From Phylloscopus collybita (taxonomy: Eukaryota; Chordata; Aves; Passeriformes; Phylloscopidae), in assembly GCA_027886175.1 (NCBI GenBank), contig JAJNNQ010000024.1, positions 4,200,001 to 4,264,000 on the forward strand: DNA of 64,000 nt, given 5' to 3'. Made by a program: the position numbers and the translations under genes. This document shows, in pieces, positions 52,066 through 64,000 of this stretch. A model generated the notes under the pieces. It made no database searches, was not told the DNA's origin, and saw only the letters and a program-made list of their open reading frames with translations. Position 1 is the stretch's first letter. Each line of letters begins with the position of its first letter.

Positions 52066-53454
52066 CTTGAAAACTGTCTCTTACACCTGATAGTTTTGGC
52101 CTGTTGCCACCCTACCCTGTTAATGAACAGCAGCAAAGAAATCCCTGGGGATAAGCAGTGAAGGATAGAAAGATATATCTGGCAGTGCAGAACTAATACA
52201 AACAGTTTTACCTCTTGTCCTTATTCCAAAGCTGTTATTTATTTATTAATTAATTAGTCTCTTACAAAACATCTAAGATCTCAAGTCTCAGAAAAGCCTA
52301 CATTACTAGACATAAAATAAGGATATAAATTTTGTGGTTAGAGCTTTGCCTCAGTATCCCACTGTATCAAGAAACTATTACTGAAAATTTGTGTTATCTA
52401 TTTGTGGTTTGACATTCCCAAGTCATTTTTTTGTTGCCTAAATTTTTTTCTGAATTAATTCTAAGTTATTCTGATTATTCAGCTTTTTATGATGTCACCG
52501 ATTTATTGTTCTGGCTTTTTTTCAAGGATTGTCTGTAGATAACTTCTAATTTTCACACTGAATCTGTCATTGAAATGTAGTTCTTGTATCTTTCATTTGC
52601 AAATAATTGCATTAAGGCAGGTTTTTTTTCTCCAAGGTACATAACACTGGCTTAATGTTGGCTCTAGTTTTTCTATACAACGGGACAGACTGCTGGGAGA
52701 CGCTTCTTGAGTTTTTATTGCAACATCAGCTTCATTACAGGGTGAGGCAATTGGAAGATGGCAACAGCTCACGTCTTGCTAACAGCAGTTGAAGTTCTCT
52801 TTGTTACAAGGCCTTTTAAAATTTTTCTAACCAATTGCAAATTGTTAAGAGCTTAGAGACATTTGCATAAACTAATCATTAAAACTACACTTATTCCTTA
52901 TATTGACGCTGTTAAAGATGACAACGACACTGACTTAGAAGGCTGACAGTGACTCTGTTTCCAGGAATTTTTTCCTCTTTATGCTGTTTTACAGAGAACA
53001 ACTCAATGGGTGGAACAAAGACAAACTTCTTCAATCACATTGGTCAAACCAGAGGGACATCAAGAAGAAGTCCCTCCTAGGGAAAGGAAATGTAAACATA
53101 GGTTACAGTTAGGAAAACATGTCTCTTGTTGACAGAAAACTCTCTGGGAAAGAGTTTCAGAAAACCAAAACATCACAGGCATGAACCAGGGCTACATTAT
53201 ATCTAATAATAGGTGCTTGTTTCATATATTTTGCTATCCAGGAACTTTTTATACTCTTCTATAAGCAAAGTACAAAGCCTCATTATTAAACTTTTCTGTT
53301 GTCTTAAGATGTTTTTCTACTTGTCAAGGCCTAACTCTACACAGCACAAAAAACACAGTCCTACTGTTCTGTGTCCTCATTCTGGTACCTGTTTGACTCC
53401 AGGCCTTACATCCTCACTGCTGTGCAAGCTTTCTGCCTTTTTTTATTTCCCACA

Positions 53455-53485
53455 CCTTAACAGGCTTTCCCCTCCTTTTCTGCAG
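53455..53485 (+). promoter_or_regulatory. Exon 5 splice acceptor with likely branch point
   Basis: CCTTAAC gives a good branch consensus with its adenosine near 53460. It is followed by a C/T-rich tract and TGCAG ending at 53485. A decoy AG lies at 53462-53463, directly after the branch; it would be too close to use and would shift the frame by 22 nt. Confidence 0.88.
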
Positions 53486-53821
53486 GGCCGCCCTCTGCTC
53501 CGAGGAACGTGGTGTTCAACATCAACGAAACAGCTCTGATGCTGGAGTGGAGCCCCCCGAGCGACACCGGGGGGAGGAAGGATCTGACCTACAGCGTCGT
53601 CTGCAAGAAGTGCGGGTCGGACGCCAGCCAGTGCGAGATCTGCGGGGGCGGCATCCGCTTCATCCCGCGGCACACGGGGCTCATCAACTCCTCCGTCACC
53701 GTGCTCGACTTCGTGGCGCACGTCAACTACACCTTCGAGATAGAGGCCACCAACGGGGTCTCGGAGCTGAGCTTCTCCCCCAAGCAGTTCACAGCCATCA
53801 CCGTCACCACAGACCAGGATG
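53486..53821 (+). CDS. EPHA5: EPHA5 exon 5 (first fibronectin type III domain), internal coding exon
   Basis: The exon has 111 complete codons between split codons. Its first two bases complete the Arg codon begun in exon 4, and it ends with the first base of the next codon. It encodes the first FN3 domain: the PPSAPRN entry linker, the core Trp in LEWSPP, a CKKCG...CEICGGG four-cysteine insertion typical of EphA receptors, the core Tyr in NYTFEIEA, and an exit ending TVTTDQD. N-glycosylation sequons are visible at NET, NSS and NYT, as expected for an extracellular domain. The combination FNINETAL, LTYSVVCKKCG and FSPKQFTAITVTTDQD fits EPHA5 better than the remembered EPHA3, EPHA4 or EPHA7 sequences. 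The frame is intact, with no stops or frameshifts. Codon use is extreme: 101 of 111 third positions are G or C. The splice sites are strong (polypyrimidine tract plus TGCAG; donor GTAAGT). Confidence 0.97.
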
Positions 53822-53827
53822 GTAAGT
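53822..53827 (+). promoter_or_regulatory. Exon 5 splice donor
   Basis: GTAAGT follows GAC CAG GAT G. It is a consensus donor, in the same phase as the conserved Eph FN3 exon boundary. Confidence 0.93.
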
Positions 53828-55036
53828 GCCAGCGCTGCGCGTCTGTCGCCGCCTGCCCGTCACCGGGGCGCTCGCTGGGGGGATCCTTTGTTTCTTGCAA
53901 GTCTGGGTCAGTGGGTGAGGGTGTTTGGCAGGTGGCTGAATGGTTTTAAGTGCCTTCCACGAGGGCTTTCAGCTTCTGCTGATGAGGGCATTAAATGCTT
54001 CTGGCAGTTGGCCCTTGACCCTACTACACAGGGCACAAACCCGTACCTGTCTGTTCAAAATTAAGTGTAAGCTTTAGCCATCTAATACCAGCTGTGTCAG
54101 TGGTTCATCAGGACTGGAGTCCCTCTGGTGCTTTTGCAGTTTTGGTTTTGCAAGAGTAAAACACAGCAAGTTATCCATTACAACCCCGCAATTCAAAGGC
54201 AGAGTGAAAGTGAACTCGCTTTCTTTGGTATCTATGTTTCATAGCACTAATTCAGCTTGCCTCACTGTAAGATACTTCTGCATCTGTATGAGCCATTTCC
54301 TCAGGTGAGCTATCCTGATAGACTCTTTTTCATTTCTTTAATTTAAACTTGGCATTATTGTTTTGAGCTTTATCTTGCCCCCATTTCAGTTTGAATTCAT
54401 GTCCAAGGTCAATCTTGGTGAGAAACGTGGGAAGCTAGCAGAGCCCTCTCTCTTTTAATTTCTAAAACTTTTTCTTCTGTAGAAATTCTTACCGTGCCAG
54501 GCAACAGCATCGTAGGTTAGCAGCAATACAATCCATATAGCACTGTTCTCTTCTGGCTTGTGTAACTGTAGACAAGAAGGTTATTTCAGAATTATCCCTT
54601 GCTGACATTTGTTCCAGAAATGTTTTTCACCTGCTGTGCAGTGACATTGCAACCGCAGCTGAAGTGTTTGATGTAGAACAGGAACTGAGCTGGCAGAACT
54701 ACTGTTTTGAGTAGAACACATGTGATGATATGTTTCTGCTTAGTAAAAGTGCTAATGTTCAGGAGGATCCTGTTATGTTCCACTTGTAGGGAAGGCCCTG
54801 GGCTCTTTCACTGATCAGCCTAGCAAAAATCTGCTTACCTGTGTATCTGGGACGAGTAGTTTTGTCGATGAGTAAGTAATGACTCATTTGCCTTTGGGCA
54901 TACAAAAATGAACAGCTTGCTGTGATGATGATGATAATAATGACAGTGATGGTAATACTAATAATATTCATTAAAATTGATTTGAAAAAGCACAAAACCC
55001 ACTCACTCACTGTCCATGATGGCAACAGAAGAGCTA

Positions 55037-55085
55037 ATTATATAAGATAATATATATAATTATATAAGATGCACAGTGATATATA
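55037..55085. repeat. TA-rich duplicated patch
   Basis: AATTATATAAGAT occurs twice within 45 bp of near-pure AT sequence. Confidence 0.75.
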
Positions 55086-58000
55086 GGCCTTGCACTGAGA
55101 ATTGCCTGTAGCACAGACACCATGTATCATGTTGGAAACCTGCATCTCCCTTTTCTTTTCTCACTAAAGAGAGAAAGTGAGGGGCCAGAAACTTTCCCTG
55201 TGTAAACTTCCTTTTGGATGTTCAGCTCCATGGTATTAAATGCAGTCACCAAGCTCAGCCAGGTGGAGGTCACCTGAAATACAGTTCATTTTTCAAGTGG
55301 ATAACAGCTGTGTGAACACAGCTTGTGATGTGTATTTAAGTGGTAGGCTTTTAAAAAAATAATGTCTTTTGCTGTTGTCTATCCCTGGTTTAAAGATATA
55401 GATTTTCTCTGCAGCTTACTCAAAACAGGGAAAAGACTAATGTTTTGATAGTTTTTGACACACTGACAGTAAACTCTAGACTGTTTGCATTCCCTCTAAT
55501 AATTCATGCATTACTAAAAATGCTACTGGAAAGGCTTCAGAGGATTTAAGAGCAGATTTTCAGAATATCTGTCAGTTTATCTGGATGTAAAAAGACAGCG
55601 TTGCGTGAGAAAGCGCTGTAATAAATGAAATGGAGTCATCTATAAAATGTAGTTATAAAGATAAAACCATTCCTGGAGGCTTACAGGCTGTGTAGTTGTA
55701 TAAAACTTTAAGCATGGTGACTATATATTTAAAAGGACAAGAAAAAAAATGCAATGTTCTATGAAACGTGGAAGAAAATTCATGAAGTTTCTGTTGATGG
55801 AAGGAATGGAGAAGAAGAAAAATGGACATCTTTTGGAGTTACTTTTAGTCATAAATAAGAAGGGATATGGAAAAAGCTAGGGTATCCAACCTCAGAAAAG
55901 TAAGCTGTAGACCTAAAGGTTTTGAACATTGCAGAGACTTTATTATAAACTCACTGTTGGCTGTCTTTCCTTACAATCTTAATTCTGATGAAGTGAACAG
56001 TAGTTATTGCATGATGCTGTAGGTTTGTGCACTTATTCATAGAAAACAAAGATCCAAGATTAAACATATGACATGACAGCAAATCAAAAATATATCTGTT
56101 TTTACAAGGACTGCTTTACCAAAAGTTCGAAGATAACTGTTCTAAATCCTTTTTTTTTTTTTTGCTTTTGATGTGTGTCTAATGTGAAAGATGCAGGTGT
56201 GCAATAAATTATACCTACACAACATATTTATCCCATGTTCATACTACCTTTTTATATGCAGTCTTTTCCTACATACTGTTTTAATGGTTTTGGTATGCAC
56301 ATGCATAAAGTGCAAGACCTCTTTATAAATACATAAATTGTTTTATTCAGTTGTCATATCTTTGTTAAGAATATAGACCAAAATCTTCTGCTCTTGTAAA
56401 TCCAGACTGTTCTGTTAGCTACAATCATTTAGAGGAGCTGGCATTTTATTTTCTTTGAGCATATTGGATTTACTTCCCCTCTAGTGGCCTTTTCTTTTGG
56501 ATGGTTGGTGTGAAATTAGCAGATGTGTCATTAGACAAATGCAAAATTATTCGCTTGTTCTTCAGGGGGTTATCTTTTCTCACTTTTTGGAGAACAGTGT
56601 TGCTGTTGGCATTTTGCTGAATAAAGTAATTCAGTGAAGAGTTCTGTGGGCATCCACAGAAACTGAAGAATTGTATTCTGCCACATTAGTGAAGAGAGTA
56701 GTCTGAGAGCATCAAAGAGGGGGAATATTTGCTGACAGGAGAAGTGAACTAATTCAAAAGTAATTAAAGCTGATTTTTATGCACAAAGCCTTGCCACAAC
56801 TAATATTAAAACCTTAACTGCCTCCTCATGCAGTCACATACTGAAGTATCAACAAGATTAAGTGTGGTACTCAGCTTTGACAGTGACAAGCAGCAGACTG
56901 AAGGAAAGTAACACTTAAAAAAGACTTTGCAAACTGCAGCCCTCAAACCTCTCTGTAATTTCATGTCTAAAGCATTACCAGACCTGATCAAATACTAAAA
57001 AAAAAAAAAATTACTAATGTTAACATGAATAAGTCTTGTAAAATTCCTTGGTAACATTGATTACCTTTTCCTTTAATCTTGTACAAGGACTCATAAGTTT
57101 AACATCCATGGGTTTGTTTTTTAACCCTTGGCTTCATAAGGAAACAAAATTTTTGTGGTCACTCTGTCTGTTATGCACCATAAAGAAATGTGAACCTGTT
57201 AGCCAAGGTGAGTTTGGTAATGGTGAAAAAGATTCAACAGAATTGGGAAGAATGACCCTTCACAGTCACCAAGCCCCTGGTTATGTCTGCAAGTTGAAAA
57301 GCAAATTTCATCTATATGAGGATTGCTTTCTGTATTAAAGACACCAGCTGACTGATCACTCAGCCTGCCTGGTGACTGGTTAGCCAAGAAAATAGATGTA
57401 TTTATGGTCTTGTACAATCACAGCATGTGCTGTGTCTTGTCCAGCTGCTGCAGCAAGCAAGGATAGGGCAGGGTGTGCTAGGCAGTACAAATGTTGCAGA
57501 GGGAGAGAAGTGATCTATATGCTACCCTTCAGCAGCTTTTTTTCAAAATGTTTTGAGATATCAGAATAAATCCCTACTTTGAGCTCAGATAAATGGACAG
57601 ATAAACACGATTCTGCTCAGAAAAGCACTTAAGCAATGTTCCAGCTCACATTAGCACATATTAAAGCACTTTCCCAAATCACTGCTAAAGTGATTTGTAA
57701 ACAACTGAAAGATAGAACGTGTTTTCACAAAAAGCCTCATCAAAAAGTGTTTTACAATACTATTGTTCAGAAAAGTGCCTGGATGCCTTTTCTTTATGAG
57801 AGACAGAAAGTTTTATACAGCAGTAAATATGCTGAGTACAAAGTAATTGTGCTCAGTCAATTTTAAATCATTGTGTGAAGAAGGAGAGAATTACATGCTG
57901 AATTGTAATTTATGTTTCTCTTATGACTAATGGAAGGGATATCACTTTCTTAGCATGCCATAGTGTCTGCATTGCCTAAAGAAAATTCAGAAGTACTTCA

Positions 58001-61000
58001 GGTTTTTCATACATAATTAAAGTAGTAAATAATGAATAATTAAGCAAAACAGAACTTAAAACAGTAGCTCCTATTTCCAAGCAACAGTCCATATATGCAT
58101 TCATTCACTGTGCATTCATACATTCTATTCCTTTAGAAGAAGAGGGAGTTTTTTACATTACACTACAAGGAGTGGGAGTATGAGACATACCCCAAGTGGT
58201 GGAAGGTTTACACTGGAGAAATTCTCCTTCTGCCACTGCATCCTGGAAAGTCTTTCGCAGTTCTGCAGTCTGTGGGTGACTCTGGTCCCAGTGACATCAA
58301 AGACCTGCTACCAGCTGGCAGAACCTGAGGCATGAGAAGCTTCACTCTGAGAGCACACACCCTAATGCTGCATTAAAAACCTGTCTCGTTTTTCTGTGTC
58401 TGTCTAGTGTTGACAGCTGAGCATTTCAGTCAGACTGCAAAAGAGAAAACCTGTCAGGATTCTGTTGTCTAATGCATAATATTTATGTAAACCATTGCCA
58501 GATACAACCTAGGTGATGTTTCCTAATCTAATGATAAAATCTTGCCAGTGTTTGGAAGTTTTTCATCTAATTCCTTTTTCTAAGTTAAGGTCTATTTCTA
58601 ATACAGGTGGCTCCTCAGTGTTTATAGTTCAGTGGAGACAGTCTATAGAAAGAGCAATCACTCTTACCACTCATTGCTGTGGGAATTGATGAATACCTGG
58701 AAGGATTTTAGGGTCTTTTCCAGGAATAAACACGACTGTATCACCATGAATTAAAGGCATGAAATATAATAATCACAATAAAGATGGTGTAAGTGGTTAA
58801 GAGCCTCCTCTGGCTGACATTCTGTGTCTCAGTAACACTACTAGGACAGTTTATCAAGATTAATCCTTCTGGCTGGTGACAGTAGAGTTTCAGGATCCTC
58901 ACCGGGGTGGTGAGGGAGTTCCCTGTTCCCTCATCCTAAACTGATTCCCACAGTAGCATCCAACTTCCACCCTAATGAAAAGTCAATTTTCCATTTTTTT
59001 TTCCCCCTGAGTCTCAAATATCTATAAACAAGATTCTCATTTGTGACTTTAAAGTCAAGAAGGTCTCTCTTTCCATAATGACATGATGAAGCCCCTTTGA
59101 ACCGTCTTCCAAATTGTTTATGTTAATAGCTTATAAATCTAAAGGAACAGCTCTTTTTAATGGCTGATTACTGGAATAGCAGATCAAATAAAAGCCAGTT
59201 ATGAAACCGTGACAAAACCCTCCATCAGACATTGCCAGAGCTCTAGCCCACATAAAAGAAAGAACATGACATTTTCCTAGATGACAATCAGAAAAAAAAA
59301 TTGATGGCATTTGTTTACTGGACATCCACAGCTGCATTGATAGCTCCACCCAACTCTGCACTGTTACCAGCATTGCTGATGCTACTTTTGTGAAAAATTT
59401 GAAGAGAAATATCAACTTCTTGGTAACTGACAAGGGACACCCTGTAAACGTCTATACTGAATGTGATGTGAAGACAGTAAAATTTACATTTTTTAAAAAA
59501 AGCTTGAAATGCATGCTCTCTATTTGAAGTCAATTATGAACAATACATTTAAACAATAGATTTTTTTAAAGGAATTCAGCATTATACAATCAATATTCAA
59601 TGTGATTAATGATATTAATATGTATGCATATTTACATCAGTGTGTATATAAATTAAATGTGTTCAATTGGAAAGAAAGCCACAAGGCAGAAATCCCGCAT
59701 CTCAGTTCTCTGTCTTGTTCAGGTCTGCCAGAATTAAGATTTTAGAGCCAAGGTCTTTGTGCAAAAAACAGTTATTAATCACAGATTTTACTCTGCTAGT
59801 CACCTCTGTACAGTTGCACTACTTGTAGCTGATGTTTCTTTGCACACATGCCTGATTACTATACAGTATTCATAGGACAAAAGTGGCTTTTGAAACAATC
59901 GTGATTTATTTCCTGAACGGTTTGTTTAATGCTTATACATTTTTTAACAGAGATGTTCTTTTTCTGCTGGAAAATTTGGATAGCCAGTCATTTTTTTAAG
60001 GCAGCAAAAGTCAACCTGGTTGCATTTACTTTCATGTCTCATGCACCAGAATTAGCTATGAGTGAGTCAGCCCATGTGTATCTTTTAAGATATGTTCCTC
60101 TGACTTGCACAATATGAAGAGAACAAAATTAAATTCTAGTTTGAATGAGAAGGGGAAAGGCTAATCACTGCTGTATTTTTTCCCACAATTTACTTACTAG
60201 TGTGGCCTTCCAGCTTCTTTAATTGTTTCTTTCATTGCAGAGTACACCATTATTTATAACCATTAGCAGTTTGTCCATGACATGCGTTTTCAGCAGACTT
60301 CTGATTTAAGTTGTACTTGCTAAAATGCAATGCCCAAGTGCTGCAAAAATTTTATGTTTAATAATAGTAGTTTATTTCAATCTGTGAAAGGGGTGTTTAT
60401 GGAGAAATATGTAAAATAATCATTACAAAGAAATTGGCAAGCACACAGCACTGAGATAAGAACTATGCCTTGATTTTGTTTGTTCCTGTTGTAGTCAGTG
60501 GCTGTGAAGGGCATTCAGCACATGATTAAATGAGATCAGAAGAATGAGATGTGTATTCATTGACTTTGGTGAATTTAACTAGAATGTCAAATGAGCTCAT
60601 TGGTGCTATCTCCACGCTCACCTAACAACCATGTTAGGATAATTAAGCACATTTCAGTTATCTGGAACCTCTCACAATGAATGATATACAGTGGAAAGGA
60701 TCACCATTGAGTATTCTGGTCAGGGTAGGGAACAAGATATTTCAGATGTGAACTGGTAAATTAGAAACTTCTGCAACAAATGTTAATTGACCAACTCAGG
60801 ATCAAGAACCTTCTGTTTTCAAAGTTTAAACATTTCTGAAAGATATTTCAATAAAAAAAAACAGCCAACCAATTTAGAAAAAACAAGAGCAACAGGAAAC
60901 CAAAGGAAACTAGGACACAGGAAATTACAATTCTGATAATGCTTAGGACCTTCAAAGCAATAATGTTGTTAACAGTTTGCCTGATCCCTCTGCTTCTTCA

Positions 61001-63790
61001 TCACACTCAACAACTCTTGACTCTCCCATATGCATCTTCCTTAGGCTCACATTTTGGAAATAGTTTTAATTTATACACAATAACAGCATTAAGTTGTGCA
61101 CTTTGGAGTGAAAGCAGACTCAAATTTTACATAGTTTCCTAAGCTTCAGAAGTTTATTTTACAGCTCTTTTAGCTTCAAGATATTTCTAATAACATGCTT
61201 TTACCTTGTTCTGCCCAGACTAACAGTGAGAGACATCTGTTTGCTGTCTTCATATCTGTGTTACTTATTTAAATGTTACATATTTAAATGTGGTAAAATT
61301 TATGCTGTGCTCCTATGAATAAAGATTGCTCCTCTGGAAAGTTTATAGTAGCCGGATATATAGTGTGCAGGATATGCACACTTAATATCTAATTTAGAAA
61401 TGCATGTTGTATTTAGAAATACCCTTTCTTGTATTTCAGAAATGCCTCTTTGAAGTGAGACTTCATATTTGGGTCTGAAACCTTATCTGTCAGAGAGATG
61501 AGACAAGAAGTGTCAGGACTGGGGGATGCATTTTTGGCCAGGGGCAAAAGAAGAGGAAAAGAGCCACACTCATAATCTGCTGGATCTTATTTCCATCCAG
61601 CATGCAGTGTCTGGTTTCCAGTGAGAACTTTGTTTGGCATGTTAAATAAGCACACTTTCCTTTACTTCTCTTCTTTTAAGTCTTCCCTTAAAACCTTCAC
61701 TTAGCAGGAATAATATCAGATATTCAAGACATGGCTAGAGGTTCTAAAGTGGACTTTTTCAATAAAACCATTTTAAATCTGTTTCATACTTACTGACTTG
61801 GAGCAAGTGCAACTAATTCTGTGAAAGACTGGCTTTGCAGAGTATTTTTTTGTTGTTGTTTTCACTTGCTAAAGTGACATACATTGCATCAGATACAAGT
61901 GTTTTATTTTGCTATCTACATGTACAGTCACATGCAGAACCATTCCCTTGGCAAATCTGAGTGAAAAGAGCAAGCCGTGGCAATGAATATTATAAATTTA
62001 TAATATGAAAAATAAACAAAAACATCTAATAATTTTCTTAAATAGATGTATTCAGCAAATTGCACTTTCTTCATCACCGTATTTCTTTCTTGAAATAACA
62101 ATGTTATCTTTTACATTAACGCCCCCTGCCCCAGTATTTTAAAGCTGAAGTTTTAAAGCAAATATTTACAAGCAATCTGTAATTGCAAAATTAGATTTAA
62201 TGTGCCAAAGCTGCTTCACTACCAGTCACTTACAGATGTCCCACTGGATAAAAATGCAAGGTAGTCCTAGCTCTGTTCATGTTTCTTGAATACTCCTCTG
62301 TTCTTCCTTAGTTCTTCTGCCTTCATCCACAGTACTTGGATAATTAGTCCCAACTTTTCTGCTGAAGTTAATGGAAAACCTTTTAAATTGCTGCAATGTT
62401 AATTAAATCTCAATCTTTGAATGAATTTACATTTGCAAGAATTATCTTTGTGCTTATTCTGTCTGAACATAAAGTTGTAGTTTTAAACTTTTATTTTCCG
62501 TGTTATTTTAAATGCATGCAACAGCTTCTAAATCATGAGCTTGATCTATAATTGTATTGAAGTGTTTAGAGATTAATGAACATTTTCTAAGTGATTTATA
62601 AATTCTAACTTCTTATACATGGCAAACAGCTGTTGTATGTTCCTGTAAACTACTGGCAAGTTGTTCAGCCAGTTTCCAATACTGAGTTTTACAATGTAGA
62701 AATGAAATACCATTACATTATATTATATTAACTCAAATTAGTCTGTAAAACAAATTGTGTGATTCCAGTAACTGGTTCATATATACATTGCTCATATATC
62801 CAAGCTTCATTATTCAAATTTAGACTCTACTTCTAAAATTTTCTTACAATTCTTTCTTTTATCCTGTAATTTAAGATCAATGAGGACTAAAAAATATTTA
62901 CTGGGTAGGGTAGGGGAGTATTGGGATTGAGAATTTCAAGGATGATGGGCTGCAGTCTATCAACAATAGAGAAAATATGAGTTTGTCCTTTCTCTCAATT
63001 CATACATTTTTCTGTCAAGCTAGAAATATCACTAACTAGATATGAGATGAAATTTTTGATATCTCATTCATAGATACGATTTATTCTAAAAGAGAAAATA
63101 TTTTAGCTGATGTTTCAGCATGTCTCTATGCAAATTTACAGAAAGTATTGATTTCAGTTTATAAATAATGCAGCTCTGACTTAGAATAGAAAATCTTCAG
63201 AGAAAGTAAATAGAGGAATTCACACTTTTCTAATGTGGTGTTGTATTTAGCTTTAAATATGCTTGCTTGTAATTGGAGGTGAATTTTTTTTGGTCAAAGA
63301 AGCAAGTTGAGGGCATGGGAGATGAAAATCTGTACCTTTTCAGAGAACACATGTGACTGCAGAGCTGTATTAACCTACCTCCCTGATGTGTATTATTCTG
63401 GTGCTGGGAAATTATCTCTAGCAGAAGAGCAGAGTTTTATCTGCGTTCATCTCCTTGACCTTTTTCCTGAAACAATCAGGTTCAGTGGTGCCAGTGTCAG
63501 TGGTAACCTTTGCTGCATGAAAACAGCACACTGTAATACTGAAAAATTGATTAATCTCAGCTAAACAAAAAATGTTTGTGAGATTTTTGAAGGAAAATTT
63601 CCCTGAGAAAAGTTTCTTATGGTGCAACCCATAGGGGCTGGTGTAAAAGGAAGTTGTGTCCCAAAACCTCCAGCCCTGCCCCAAACACACCACTAAGGAA
63701 TCACCATGGACTGGAGGGTTTTAGCATCACATTTCAGAGTGTGCCTCAGTGCAGTTCCCTGCAGGCTCAGGGACATGCTGCAGGGGATTT

Positions 63791-63818
63791 TATCTATTTA
63801 TCTATTTATCTATTTATT
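63791..63818 (+). repeat. (TATCTATT)3 microsatellite
   Basis: Three perfect 8-bp units and a half unit. Confidence 0.88.
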
Positions 63819-64000
63819 AGCAGCTTATCTAATGTCACATTTACTTCATCATCTTCTCCTTTTGTGTTTCTGTTCCTTTTCTGTTGACCACTGCTCTGTG
63901 GTTCACAAAGAAGGTCCAACGCTTCTAGCTAAGCATCAGGGATGTTACTGCCACAGTTCTGGGTGGTGAACAATTCCAAAGGAAAAATCCTTGCAGATAT

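Larger units (their letters stand above)
43430..53485 (+). other. EPHA5: EPHA5 intron 4 (complete, 10,056 bp)
   Basis: This intron is complete and bounded by a GTAAGT donor and a TGCAG acceptor. It joins phase-compatible exons: one base of an Arg codon upstream and two downstream. The first 6.6 kb (43430-50088) is unassigned AT-rich DNA with no gene; it contains the octamer/palindrome cluster near 48.2 kb. From 50089 to 51740 it is built from a CR1, a solo LTR nested in it, and a second LTR-like unit. The remaining 1.7 kb before exon 5 holds only a short GAAA repeat and the splice signals. Confidence 0.9.
53485..53883. other. CpG-rich patch over exon 5 and the start of intron 5
   Basis: By direct reading there are about 37 CpG dinucleotides in roughly 400 bp, in a window where CpG is otherwise rare. 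The density falls off sharply on both sides, about 60 bp into intron 5 and at the upstream acceptor. It meets the sense of a small intragenic CpG island; no promoter elements were recognised. It could be a methylation-free patch, a trace of GC-biased gene conversion, or neither. Confidence 0.75.
53822..64000 (+). other. EPHA5: EPHA5 intron 5 (5' part, end outside window)
   Basis: The intron starts with a consensus GTAAGT donor. The first 60 bases are very CpG-rich and continue the composition of exon 5; after about 53885 the sequence returns to AT-rich intron. No further exon was found: the next expected exon (start of the second FN3 domain) is not present before 64000. Open frames here are short and have no recognisable motifs. 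Minor features are a TA-rich duplicated patch (55037-55085), a poly-A run near 56998-57011 and a TATCTATT octanucleotide repeat near 63791. Confidence 0.88.

Noticed and set aside
43274..53821. Assignment of the exons to EPHA3, EPHA4 or EPHA7
   Set aside because: The exon 5 residues around CKKCGSDASQCEICGGG and FSPKQFTAITVTTDQD differ from what I recall of those paralogues and fit EPHA5.
53443..53825. Open frames on the minus strand (53443-53721) and in another + frame (53547-53825) over exon 5
   Set aside because: They are shadows of the EPHA5 exon: its high GC content removes stop codons in all frames. Only the frame 53488-53820 gives a recognisable FN3 domain.
1..64000. CRISPR arrays, tRNA/rRNA genes, operons, phage or plasmid features
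   Set aside because: No regularly spaced direct repeats, cloverleaf-type sequences or bacterial-style gene clusters were seen; the window is vertebrate intron.

Overview
The window looks like bird (avian) nuclear DNA and is almost entirely intron. Three things point to a bird: CR1 LINE fragments with the typical avian 3' end, retroviral solo LTRs with polyadenylation signals, and two coding exons that read as the Eph receptor tyrosine kinase EPHA5. A songbird is plausible from the LTR content, but that is inference. The DNA is AT-rich with many small A/T-rich repeats. There are no bacterial-type genes, operons, CRISPR arrays or RNA genes that I can support.

Layout. Positions 1-43273 are intron sequence upstream of the first exon; by homology this is EPHA5 intron 3, and its start lies outside the window. 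Exon 4 is at 43274-43429 (156 bp) and encodes part of the cysteine-rich/EGF-like region. Intron 4 runs 43430-53485 (10,056 bp). Exon 5 is at 53486-53821 (336 bp) and encodes the first fibronectin type III domain. Positions 53822-64000 are the start of intron 5. Both exons are on the + strand, have canonical AG/GT borders, and join in frame through a split Arg codon. The ligand-binding domain, second FN3 domain, transmembrane segment, kinase and SAM domain lie outside the window.

Mobile elements. Intron 3 holds three CR1 fragments (16587-16730 minus, 20385-20742 plus, 32411-32567 minus). Intron 4 holds the clearest transposon history. A minus-strand CR1 (50089-50989) is split by a 336-bp solo LTR (50490-50825) with TG...CA ends and a perfect 6-bp target duplication. 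About 60 bp further on is a second, AT-rich LTR-like unit (about 51050-51740). A possible 3'-poly(A) retrocopy lies on the minus strand at 39875-40170.

Points of interest. Exon 5 has about 91% GC at third codon positions against about 41% in exon 4, and sits in a CpG-dense patch of about 400 bp. A 192-nt stretch contains only G and T. There is a perfect 16-bp-arm TA hairpin, an octamer/palindrome cluster that could be a conserved enhancer, and a G-quadruplex-type tract. I found no novel multi-gene system; this is an ordinary long-intron segment of a neural receptor gene with some notable local structure.
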